Of a stretch of 61,175 nt of DNA, positions 17,341-25,252 are shown one piece after another. The stretch spans positions 1 through 61,175 of the forward strand of contig JAWXTP010000003.1 of assembly GCA_044433415.1 (NCBI GenBank), given 5' to 3'. The position numbers and the translations under genes were made by a program. The notes under the pieces were generated by a model. That model did not search any database and was not told the DNA's origin. It worked only from the letters and a program-made list of their open reading frames with translations. Position 1 is the first letter of the stretch, and each line of letters begins with the position of its first letter. Source of the DNA: JAWXTP01 sp044433415. Lineage in GTDB: Bacteria > Bacteroidota > Bacteroidia > Bacteroidales > Rikenellaceae.

Positions 17341-18852
17341 ATGGAAAAGGAAATATACGGAATAGATTTAGGTACTACATACTCATGTATTGCAGTAGTA
17401 AATGACAGAAACCAACCAGAGGTTATTCCTATAGAAAACAATAGCCACACAGTCCCTTCGATAGTGCACTATGGAGAGAAGGGTACTACAGTTGGGACAA
17501 GTGCAAAAAACAGGATGCAAAGTAGGCCTAATGAGGTTGTAGTTGCTATTAAACGAAAAATGGGTAGCAAAAGTACACTTGAGATTAATGGTAAAACATA
17601 CACTCCTTCTGACGTTTCGTCTGAGATATTAAAACATCTTGTGACTAAAGCAAACGAGTATCGTAGAGGCTTAGGTCAAAGTGAAATTTTTGATGCTGTA
17701 GTAGCTATTCCTGCAAATTATGAGGAGGAGCACAAGCAAGCTGTACTGGATGCAGGAAAACTAGCAGGGTTAAATATACTAAAACTAGTAACTGAACCTA
17801 CAGCAGCAGCTTTATCTTACAAAAACAAAGCTACTTCGGGAAGTAAAACTATCATGGTCTACGATTTAGGTGGTGGCACGTTTGATATTAGCGTACTAAA
17901 GGTAGAAAACAACAAGTTCACAGTAATAGCAACAGATGGTGAACACGAATTAGGTGGTCTTGATTGGGATAAAAAAATACTTGAAGCAGCATTTGAAATT
18001 GGAAACGTCACTCTTACAGATGATTATTTATCATCTCCAAAAGCCTATGATGCATTAGATGCTGCCGAAAGAGCTAAAAGAGATTTATCTTCTGGTGAAG
18101 AGACCGACCTTAACTTTACATATAATAACAGGGTATACCCTATCCTAGATTACACTAAAAGAGATTTTGAACAACGTACTCAAGTCCTTGTCAACAAAAG
18201 TATTCTTAAGATGATAGAGGTAGCTAAAGAGGCTAAGAAAAAAGATTATAACATAATTTCTGATGATGGTAAGACTTTACTAATTGATGAATTACTTCTT
18301 GTAGGAGGTTCTTCAAATATGCCTATGATTAAAAAGGCTATAGCAAATAGATTCTCAGGACTAGAAGGTGAAAAGTTAAAACTTGCAGATCCTAATGAAG
18401 CAATAGCAAAAGGTGCTGCTATAGCTGCTAAGATTGAACTTGTAGAACAAAAAATAAAAAATGGCGAACAACTAACTAATAGCGAACAAGAATTACCTTC
18501 TTTTAAAGATGTAATATCTTGTTCTTATGGAGTTAAAACTAAAGATGGGAAAGTATTTAATATCATTATGATGAATGAAAACTACCCTATTACTAAACGT
18601 AAGCATCAATTCATTACAAGTGCTGAAAATCAATCATCTGTTCAACTTTCATTGTATAGCAATAAAGAATCTGACCAGAAAGTTGAATTAGCATTTTCTA
18701 AACTTATAAAAACAGCTAAACTTGAATGGGGATATCCCGTTGCAAAAGGAACAAATGTAGATGTTTTTGTAAGTATAGATAAGAATGGTATGGTAGTAAT
18801 AAATGCTACTGCTGAGAATAAAGAAGTTGTAGTTGCTGAATTTAAACTTTAA
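17341..18852 (+). CDS. Hsp70/DnaK-family chaperone without C-terminal lid
   Basis: 503 residues against about 640 for DnaK. The nucleotide-binding domain is complete: YGIDLGTTYSCIAV, the VTEPTAAAL helix, MVYDLGGGTFDISVL and LLVGGSSNMPMI. A beta substrate-binding domain follows (about 385-503) with NYPITKRKHQFITS and DVFVSIDKNGMVVINAT. The alpha-helical lid and the EEVD-like tail are missing. ATP cycling looks intact, but clients would be held weakly. It is clearly not the housekeeping DnaK, since it sits in a specialised operon after a GrpE-like gene and without a J-domain gene. It may act as a sensor or switch for the other operon proteins. Confidence 0.93.
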   Translation: MEKEIYGIDLGTTYSCIAVVNDRNQPEVIPIENNSHTVPSIVHYGEKGTTVGTSAKNRMQSRPNEVVVAIKRKMGSKSTLEINGKTYTPSDVSSEILKHLVTKANEYRRGLGQSEIFDAVVAIPANYEEEHKQAVLDAGKLAGLNILKLVTEPTAAALSYKNKATSGSKTIMVYDLGGGTFDISVLKVENNKFTVIATDGEHELGGLDWDKKILEAAFEIGNVTLTDDYLSSPKAYDALDAAERAKRDLSSGEETDLNFTYNNRVYPILDYTKRDFEQRTQVLVNKSILKMIEVAKEAKKKDYNIISDDGKTLLIDELLLVGGSSNMPMIKKAIANRFSGLEGEKLKLADPNEAIAKGAAIAAKIELVEQKIKNGEQLTNSEQELPSFKDVISCSYGVKTKDGKVFNIIMMNENYPITKRKHQFITSAENQSSVQLSLYSNKESDQKVELAFSKLIKTAKLEWGYPVAKGTNVDVFVSIDKNGMVVINATAENKEVVVAEFKL

Positions 18853-18860
18853 CATTTTAT

Positions 18861-20627
18861 ATGAATAATTCAAATCTTACGAATGATTGGCTGAAATGTG
18901 TATCAGAAATAGATACTCGCACATTTAATATTGTCTCAGATGACGTATATCTAAGACAGTATTATTTGTTGAGAGATGTTGTGTTTCTTGATGAGTTAAA
19001 CAATGACGATTTAGCTCAAATACAAGGTGCCATTTCTAATCTTTACTCCTTTGCTAGTAAGCTAAATAGTCATTATAATGAATTTTCTGAACTTCTAAAA
19101 AAATTCGTAACTATCTGTGACTTATGCTATTCTAAGGGAAGTATAAAAAACTTCACTTCTGGAATTAGACCTAATATTAACTTTATTGAATCTCAATATG
19201 GATTAAGAAAATCAAAATCTTCTGAAGACGTAGACGTTAAAGGTATAGATAGTATTGTTAGCACTATTGAGGAAAAAAAAGTTGATGAGGAAAAAGCTAA
19301 AATAGAAGCAGAACAGAAAAGGGCTGAACAAATTAAAGCTACTGCTAAAAAGAAAGCTGAACAAGAAGAAAAAGCAAGGATTGCAGCAGAAGAAAAAAAA
19401 GAAGAAGAAAGAAGAGAAAAAGCTAGAATAGCAGCTGCACAAAAAAGAGCGGCTGCCAAAAAGAAAGCTGAGGAGGAAGAAAAAGCTAGAGCTGAAGCCG
19501 AGCAGATAAAAGTTGAACAAGACAGAATTGCAGCTCAACAAAAAAGAGCTGAACAAGAAAAAGAAAGAGCTCGTATTGCAGCAGCACAAAGAAGAGCTGA
19601 GCAAGAAAGAGCTAGACGTCAACGTATAGAAGATGAAAAAAACTCTAGAAATGCAGTTATTAGATTAGGGATAGCAAGTGTATTTTCTGCTCTATATATC
19701 TATAATTTCATATCTGATGGTTTGATTTATGGATTAGGAACGATAATAGCACCTTTTGTTTATTTTTCTGCAGCATTTTGCTATATACCTGATTTTAAAA
19801 ACAATAAATTTCATAGAAGTAAAGCTGTGAGCTTTTATAAAGACCTCGACAATGACTTTTTTGAAGCTTTTAGTTCTATTGGAGGATTCTACATAATTAT
19901 ACTAGGTGCCACGCTTTTTTTTAGCTTCTATGCTTCAATATTCTATTCTTTAATACTGTGTTTAGCTATAATTGTAGTAAGTCTATTTATTGCATCTTTA
20001 TGCGATAAAATAACAAATACTAACAAATATCTACACGCTGGAATAACCTGTGGTGCTACATTAGGAGTAATAGCTGTTTGTACTGTTTTGTTTACCAATT
20101 TATTTATAGCTTTTGATGGTTCTTCGATAATTTACACAACTACGGGCGATAAAGAAAAAGCAACAGGCATTAAATATGAAAATAATGATATATATATAGG
20201 TGACATTAAACCTCTTTATTTAAATTACAAAGGTGCTAAACATGGGGTTGGTAAATACATTTATGCTAATAAAACATACTATATTGGTAGCTGGGAAAAA
20301 GATGTAAATTTAAACAATGGAGTGTTATATACAAGTGACGGAAATGCTGTAAATAAAAACGTTATTGAAAAAGACTCACTCTCAACTCCTCCTCCAACTA
20401 GTAAACCAAAAGATGTATCAACTGAAATAAATACTTTATTACAAGTTATTAGCAAAATAATGGAAATAAATGAGTTATCTGTCAAGTATGGAAAAATAAA
20501 TTACACTGAACCTAACGATTTAATTAATCACGTATTGTCTTTGCAACCAAGTAATAAAAAAGCGTTAGAGTTCAAAAAACAACTTGAAAGCCAACTTCTT
20601 AAACAAAAAAGCTATAAAAATGAATAG
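18861..20627 (+). CDS. Coiled-coil membrane protein with MORN-like repeats
   Basis: 588 residues. An N-terminal helical region (1-110) is followed by a highly charged Ala/Glu/Lys coiled coil (about 135-255). Several membrane helices come next (about 268-285, 290-310, 345-370, 372-390, 400-425). A segment beyond the last helix carries two MORN-like repeats, with KGAKHGVGKYIYANKTYYIGSW and NNGVLYTSDGN. The C-terminal helix bundle (about 510-588) is charged. It could anchor the operon's complex to the inner membrane with the coiled coil in the cytoplasm. It overlaps the next gene by 8 bp. No family match is claimed beyond the MORN pattern. Confidence 0.66.
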   Translation: MNNSNLTNDWLKCVSEIDTRTFNIVSDDVYLRQYYLLRDVVFLDELNNDDLAQIQGAISNLYSFASKLNSHYNEFSELLKKFVTICDLCYSKGSIKNFTSGIRPNINFIESQYGLRKSKSSEDVDVKGIDSIVSTIEEKKVDEEKAKIEAEQKRAEQIKATAKKKAEQEEKARIAAEEKKEEERREKARIAAAQKRAAAKKKAEEEEKARAEAEQIKVEQDRIAAQQKRAEQEKERARIAAAQRRAEQERARRQRIEDEKNSRNAVIRLGIASVFSALYIYNFISDGLIYGLGTIIAPFVYFSAAFCYIPDFKNNKFHRSKAVSFYKDLDNDFFEAFSSIGGFYIIILGATLFFSFYASIFYSLILCLAIIVVSLFIASLCDKITNTNKYLHAGITCGATLGVIAVCTVLFTNLFIAFDGSSIIYTTTGDKEKATGIKYENNDIYIGDIKPLYLNYKGAKHGVGKYIYANKTYYIGSWEKDVNLNNGVLYTSDGNAVNKNVIEKDSLSTPPPTSKPKDVSTEINTLLQVISKIMEINELSVKYGKINYTEPNDLINHVLSLQPSNKKALEFKKQLESQLLKQKSYKNE

Positions 20628-22308
20628 GATATTGCTAAGTTTATTATTACTGTTGTTGTCAATGCCAATTTATGCACAAACTTCTAATTTTGAAGATGCT
20701 GCAAACAAAGCATTTATTCAGGGAGAGTATGCTGATGCTATTAAAATATACAAATATTTAATAGAGTCTGAAGAAAACAAAACCTTACAGCAGAAATACA
20801 AAAACAAACAAAATGCTGCTATTAGTTGCTCACAGAATTACAAAAATGCTCTTAGCTCATATAATTCTGTCAGATATACTAATGCTATTTCGTATTTAAA
20901 TACGCTCTTAAAATTAAATCCTAATGATGCCTCAGCCAAGGATTTACTTGCTAAAGCAAAAAGCAAACGTAGTGCATATTATGCAAACCAAGGGACACAG
21001 TCAAAAAACATGTTAGATGGATACATTAAAAACAATGATTTAAAAGCTCTTGAACAATTTGCAAAAAATAATCCATCTCACAAGAGCACAGCTACAATTA
21101 ACGAATTAGTTTCTTATAATAAAGATCCTAACAGCTATGAGATTATAAAAACATATACAGAAAAATTAAAGATATATGGAGACATTGGGTTATTTTACTA
21201 CAATCAAAACAAGACGTTAGCAGCAAAGTTTTTTGAGAAATCTGCTCAAAATGGCAATTTATCATCATTCTATAACCTTGCTATATCATTGCCTAACATC
21301 AGTGCTGAAAGGAAGAAACGACTAGTTACTTTTGCAGCTGCAAAAGGGTTAAATTCAGCTAAGAGTTTAGCTAAAAAACAATACCCTAATGTTACATATG
21401 ACTCTGACGATGCACAGGTACTGATTCAGCATTTAGTAAATGCTACACAGCCTTTTTACACAACAGCACCCGCTAATAATAACAGCTCGTCGGCAAAAAG
21501 TGGTAAAGTCTTATTTTACCCTACATATCTAGAATCTAAAGTTTACATTCAGAAATACAGACACTTAATAGGTCTTGACAATTTAGATGTAATCAAAGAC
21601 AGTGACATTAAATACATATTAGACTCCAAAAATGGTTACAGAAGAAGTCATAATCCAAATGTATTGTATGAACTTGCTCGCATGTACGAAGAAGGTAAAG
21701 GTGTTGCTAAGAACAAAGAACTTTCAGAAGAATGTTATTTTGTTGCCGCAGAAAATGGTCATTTAGAAGCTCTTTACAAATCTGCTACTATTAGTTTATC
21801 TGATGAATATAAAAAAGCTGCTCGCATGTGTGCTGCAATAAGGGGACACAAACAAGCGCAGGCAGAAATAGCTTATATGAAGCATAGCGCATTATCGCGT
21901 GAAGGGTTACAAGAGTATGTAAAGTTTTTAAGTGACAAAAAATGCAACTACAGTAAAGTATTGGTATTTTTATTATACAACGACTTCTACATAAAAGACA
22001 ATGATTCTCGATTAATCGCTCAACTAGGCAGAGCATTAAGTCTAGGGTCGCTAACAAAAAAAGATTATAATTTGCTAATAAAAACTATTAAAACTCAGAA
22101 ATATTGGGATACAAGAACTATAAGTACATTAAAAGAAATGATTCCTCGCTCTGGTAAGTACGAAAAACTTTTAAAATCGAAACTAACCAAGGTGAAATGC
22201 AAGAATAACATCAGAGCTTACGACCAGTTTAAAAGACTGGTTATATTAGGCTTAGGTAACAATACTACAGTTGACAAGGAAATTAAAGTTAATGACTTTA
22301 TAAGGTAA
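20620..22308 (+). CDS. Secreted Sel1/TPR-like repeat protein, last gene of the chaperone/AAA operon
   Basis: 562 residues from the ATG at 20620, chosen because it gives a clean signal peptide, MNRILLSLLLLLLSMPIYAQ, cut after about residue 20. The mature part is helical: TPR-like helices (about 25-130) with AFIQGEYADAIKIYKYLIES, then Sel1-like repeats such as NPNVLYELARMYEEGKGVAKN and ECYFVAAENGHLEALYKSA. Sel1 repeats bind other proteins. It would be periplasmic and could contact the membrane protein encoded just upstream. A strong terminator follows at 22325. Confidence 0.75.
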   Translation: MNRILLSLLLLLLSMPIYAQTSNFEDAANKAFIQGEYADAIKIYKYLIESEENKTLQQKYKNKQNAAISCSQNYKNALSSYNSVRYTNAISYLNTLLKLNPNDASAKDLLAKAKSKRSAYYANQGTQSKNMLDGYIKNNDLKALEQFAKNNPSHKSTATINELVSYNKDPNSYEIIKTYTEKLKIYGDIGLFYYNQNKTLAAKFFEKSAQNGNLSSFYNLAISLPNISAERKKRLVTFAAAKGLNSAKSLAKKQYPNVTYDSDDAQVLIQHLVNATQPFYTTAPANNNSSSAKSGKVLFYPTYLESKVYIQKYRHLIGLDNLDVIKDSDIKYILDSKNGYRRSHNPNVLYELARMYEEGKGVAKNKELSEECYFVAAENGHLEALYKSATISLSDEYKKAARMCAAIRGHKQAQAEIAYMKHSALSREGLQEYVKFLSDKKCNYSKVLVFLLYNDFYIKDNDSRLIAQLGRALSLGSLTKKDYNLLIKTIKTQKYWDTRTISTLKEMIPRSGKYEKLLKSKLTKVKCKNNIRAYDQFKRLVILGLGNNTTVDKEIKVNDFIR

Positions 22309-22324
22309 GTGTAGTTCTATAGAA

Positions 22325-22367
22325 AAGGTTTGTAACAAAGTTTAAATTTTGCTACAAACCTTTTTTT
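22325..22367 (+). terminator. Rho-independent terminator ending the chaperone/AAA operon
   Basis: Stem AGGTTTGTA (from 22326) pairs with TACAAACCT, and seven T residues follow. It begins 17 bp after the last stop codon. Confidence 0.88.
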
Positions 22368-22416
22368 GGGATAATATTTGTATAGCGTTTAGCTGTAAAT
22401 TTTTAAAGTATCTTAT

Positions 22417-23127
22417 ATGAAACAAATTATCCTACCTCTACTTTCTGCTGTAATACTCACAGCATGTACTTCACAACAAACAAAGACTGTTCAAGAAATA
22501 GAAACTCAAATTCTTAGGTCAGAAGACCTTGAACGCCTTACCCCTGATTCTGTTATTGTGCTTCTAAAGCAGGGAAACCAAAACTTTGCATCTCGCTCAA
22601 CACGTACTAGGGACTCTCAAACTCAACTTTCAGAATCTGCCGTGGTTGGTCAAGCACCAAAAGCTATTGTCTTATCATGTATAGACTCTAGAGTTCCTGT
22701 TGAAAAAATATTTGATATGGGTGTAGGTGATATATTTGTTGCCCGTGTAGCAGGGAATGTTGTTAATGATGATATGTTAGCAAGTATGGAATATGCCTGT
22801 AAATACATTGGTAGTAAAATAGTGTTAGTACTAGGTCATGAGTCTTGTGGTGCTGTGAATGCTGCATGTGCTGGACTAGAAGATGGTAACCTAACTGAAC
22901 TATTACACAAAATTCACCCTGCTGTAGAATTAGCAAAACAAGAAGGTGATGATGTATATTCTAAGGAATTTCAAAGTCGTGCTGTGGCCTATAATGTAGA
23001 GGTCATGGTCGACAATGTTCGCAAACATAGCGAAACCCTAGCTCAGCTAGAGAGTGAAGGCAAGATTAAAATTATAGGTGGTGTCTTCAACCTACAAACT
23101 GGGTTAGTTGAATTTTTTGAGTATTGA
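22417..23127 (+). CDS. Beta-class carbonic anhydrase, lipoprotein
   Basis: 236 residues. The start MKQIILPLLSAVILTACTSQ has a lipobox LTAC, so the enzyme is predicted to be lipid-anchored outside the cytoplasm. The beta-carbonic anhydrase motifs are present: SCIDSRVP (zinc Cys with the Asp-Arg dyad), GHESCGAVNAA (zinc His and Cys) and the DIFVARVAGN strand. It converts CO2 and water to bicarbonate and a proton. An export signal on a beta-class enzyme is seen in a subset of bacteria. Only a poor promoter match was found upstream. Confidence 0.93.
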   Translation: MKQIILPLLSAVILTACTSQQTKTVQEIETQILRSEDLERLTPDSVIVLLKQGNQNFASRSTRTRDSQTQLSESAVVGQAPKAIVLSCIDSRVPVEKIFDMGVGDIFVARVAGNVVNDDMLASMEYACKYIGSKIVLVLGHESCGAVNAACAGLEDGNLTELLHKIHPAVELAKQEGDDVYSKEFQSRAVAYNVEVMVDNVRKHSETLAQLESEGKIKIIGGVFNLQTGLVEFFEY

Positions 23128-23139
23128 CAAGAATCTCAA

Positions 23140-23186
23140 AAAAAAGTGGGCGATTACCGAAAACTTAAGACTTGGCAATCGCCTTT
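23140..23186. terminator. Bidirectional terminator between carbonic anhydrase and hipA
   Basis: Stem GGCGATTACC (23149-23158) pairs imperfectly with GGCAATCGCC (23174-23183), with an A run before and a short T run after. It shares the string GCGATTACCGAAAACTT, with one base changed, with the hairpin at 49886. Confidence 0.72.
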
Positions 23187-24468
23187 AAATATCCATTACA
23201 AATTGAGAATAAAGACGTTGAGCCAAATCCATAGGTAATTCATTCTCTTGAGCCAACCTATTCCACTGACTAGCAGAATGTGTAACTTGTTCAATAATCT
23301 CTAAAGGATTTTTAATATTCATTTTTTTTGCGAAACTAACAAAATCATACCTATTGAAGTCTTCCCATTTATCATTGATTGACATTTGATGTTTTGAAGT
23401 CCATTCACCCTTAGGACTATATGCCCACGTTATATCATAAGCAGGAGACAATGACCATCTGCCTTTTCTATTCATTATAAAAGAAACATTTTTAGTGTGG
23501 TCATCTTGGTTTCTCAATACAACATTAAATACCATTCTTCTAAACATCTGTTCTGCATCAGAATACGGTAACTTTAAATCTCTCATCACCTGAAATAATT
23601 GCTCATAAGAGTACGCTCTAAGTAACATATAATCATAATGAGCTAAGCCACAAAGAGTCTGAATATGTAACTTTTCAGAATTCCCTACCCTATCAAACCT
23701 CTTAGTCATAAAGTGGGCTCTGTTATTTTCACGCAATAGCTGCGATTCCATCATCTCTATACCTGCATCACATGCTATTAAATAATAAATATATTCAATC
23801 ACTCCATAATATTTAGGGTCACCTAATTCATTATTTGTAACACCATCTATTTTCAACAACCAATGTTCATAGCCTTTAGGAGCATCTACTTGACCTGACC
23901 TTACATCTTTAGTCTCCTCATTATACGCTATGACTGCTTTTGCTCTAGCTCCTCCTGCTGAAGTACCTACACTTATCACCTGCTTCACACTATCACTTAA
24001 CGCATCATCATTAAAATTTACAGTAAAGCCCTCTCTATCTTTTGTTATTTGTTTAGCAATGTCAACTAATGAAGAAATCTCTATACTTTCACTTTTATTA
24101 GAGAACATATTCTCAGCAGGTTCAAATTCTAGTGCTCCCATACATCTTTTACCCTGGTAACATAACCTTTCTAAAGAGTTAACCACACTTCTATTATTCA
24201 TAGCTAGCCATTTATCTAACAACAAAGTACCATAAGCATCTGGCAAGGAATCTGCCAATAAACCTGACAAACCATGAAATGTGTCATTTGATAAATTTGC
24301 AAATGAAAATTTTCGTGGGTTATGTATAGGCATGTGTATAGGAGAAATATCCAAACCTAAATTTAGAAATGACTTATCATACTCAAATACCGCTCTATCG
24401 GTACTCGAATTCCAAATTACAGCTCCTACATAATGGTTCCATAATTTTACTTTCACAACATTTACCAT
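23185..24468 (-). CDS. hipA: HipA-family serine/threonine kinase toxin (intact copy)
   Basis: 427 residues, full length for HipA. It has an N-terminal subdomain (LWNHYVGAVIWNSSTDRAVFEYD, HGLSGLLADSLPDAYG), the ATP loop region with GTSAGGARAKAVIAYNEE, FMTKRFDRVG, and the catalytic loop RNQDDHTKNVSFI. LSPAYDITWAY supplies the metal-binding Asp. HipA kinases phosphorylate a tRNA synthetase (GltX in E. coli) and cause dormancy. It overlaps the upstream HipB-like gene by 7 bp. All key residues are present, so it should be active and held in check by the antitoxin. Confidence 0.92.
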   Translation of the reverse strand: MVNVVKVKLWNHYVGAVIWNSSTDRAVFEYDKSFLNLGLDISPIHMPIHNPRKFSFANLSNDTFHGLSGLLADSLPDAYGTLLLDKWLAMNNRSVVNSLERLCYQGKRCMGALEFEPAENMFSNKSESIEISSLVDIAKQITKDREGFTVNFNDDALSDSVKQVISVGTSAGGARAKAVIAYNEETKDVRSGQVDAPKGYEHWLLKIDGVTNNELGDPKYYGVIEYIYYLIACDAGIEMMESQLLRENNRAHFMTKRFDRVGNSEKLHIQTLCGLAHYDYMLLRAYSYEQLFQVMRDLKLPYSDAEQMFRRMVFNVVLRNQDDHTKNVSFIMNRKGRWSLSPAYDITWAYSPKGEWTSKHQMSINDKWEDFNRYDFVSFAKKMNIKNPLEIIEQVTHSASQWNRLAQENELPMDLAQRLYSQFVMDI

Positions 24469-24812
24469 AATTCAAACTCTTCTTCTGATTCATCTATATT
24501 ATCAAGTTTTCTTCGTCTTGCTCTTTGTCTTTCTTTTTTACTATCCATTAATTTAGCATACTCTATTGGACTTATCTCTTTTTCTGCAAAAAATAATTCT
24601 ATTAAATAAAAAGCATCTAAGGCACGCAGAAGTTGAACTAAAACTAATAAAGTGCAGTTATATCCTTTCTCTACATCTATGATTCTTCGCACTGACACTC
24701 CTGAACGTTTCCTTAATTCAGCTTGTGTAATATTCTGCTCTAGGCGCAATTCTTTTATCTTTTTGCCTATTTGCTCAACAATAGAATGATCTGTTTTAAT
24801 ATGTATGTTCAT
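24462..24812 (-). CDS. hipB: HipB-like Xre-family antitoxin and repressor
   Basis: 116 residues. A helix-turn-helix of the Xre type occupies about 12-70, with LRLEQNITQAELRKRSGVSVRRIIDVEKGYN. The charged C-terminal tail contains KKERQRARRRKLDNIDESEEEFE. It overlaps hipA by 7 bp. It should bind and neutralise HipA and repress the operon through the paired TATGC-N8-GCATA sites at 24905 and 24946. Confidence 0.9.
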   Translation of the reverse strand: MNIHIKTDHSIVEQIGKKIKELRLEQNITQAELRKRSGVSVRRIIDVEKGYNCTLLVLVQLLRALDAFYLIELFFAEKEISPIEYAKLMDSKKERQRARRRKLDNIDESEEEFELW

Positions 24813-24889
24813 AATTAAATAGTGAAGGGTGAAAAGTGATTTTTAGGAGTTATGAATTGCGAAAAGCGACTGACTCTTTAACCAATATG

Positions 24890-24897
24890 CAAATATA
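24890..24897 (-). promoter_or_regulatory. -7 box of the first hipBA promoter
   Basis: TATATTTG on the minus strand matches TAnnTTTG. The operator at 24905-24922 covers the region just upstream, where the -33 box should be. Confidence 0.5.
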
Positions 24898-24904
24898 CAA
24901 AAAA

Positions 24905-24963
24905 TATGCTAAATATAGCATATTAATTAGCATTTTTACTATTAATATGCTATATTTAGCATA
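24905..24963. promoter_or_regulatory. Paired HipB operators
   Basis: Two 18-bp dyads, 24905-24922 and 24946-24963, both read TATGC-N8-GCATA, the layout of the E. coli HipB operator (TATCC-N8-GGATA). They also form the halves of a perfect 23-bp inverted repeat (24905-24927 with 24941-24963). The centres are 41 bp apart, about four helical turns. Confidence 0.75.
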
Positions 24964-25019
24964 ATTTATGGTGCTAATTTTACTGTTAAAAACTCTTAAT
25001 CCCGAAATCTAACAAATTG

Positions 25020-25070
25020 GTACGGCAACGAGTGCCGTACAGTCTGGGCAGGCATAAAGGCTGCCCCTAC
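25020..25070. repeat. Two adjacent hairpins, one REP-like with a GTAG foot
   Basis: GTACGGCA (25020-25027) pairs with TGCCGTAC (25033-25040). GGGCAG (25046-25051) then pairs with CTGCCC (25061-25066), and read on the minus strand this hairpin is preceded by GTAG, as in REP sequences handled by RAYT transposases. No RAYT gene is in the window. Confidence 0.5.
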
Positions 25071-25146
25071 AATAGGTCATCTCATTATCAGACATTTAGT
25101 CCGAATTGAATCTCACTTGGCGTTATTAATTATCATTGTCCGACTT

Positions 25147-25217
25147 TGGGACAGATGGGACAATGGGACAATGGGACAAAAGGGACATCGGGACATCGGA
25201 CAATGAGCGACAAGCGA
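25147..25217 (+). repeat. G-rich 8-bp tandem array ending in GCGACAAGCGA
   Basis: About six units like GGGACAAT with small changes, closed by GCGACAAGCGA (25207-25217). The same closing word ends arrays of other unit lengths at 58276 and, in variant form, at 60729 and 60799. Confidence 0.7.
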
Positions 25218-25242
25218 ATAAAACCAATTATGAGAACTCCCC
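25215..25242. repeat. Foldback element, right-end remnant
   Basis: CGAATAAAACCAATTATGAG followed by AACTCCCC is one tip of the element, followed by TTAA (25243-25246). The other tip is missing and the G-rich array takes its place. Confidence 0.6.
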
Positions 25243-25252
25243 TTAAGTAAAG

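Noticed and set aside
19193..19622. Serine/phenylalanine-rich frames on the minus strand
   Set aside because: They mirror the Lys/Glu/Ala-rich coiled coil of the plus-strand gene.
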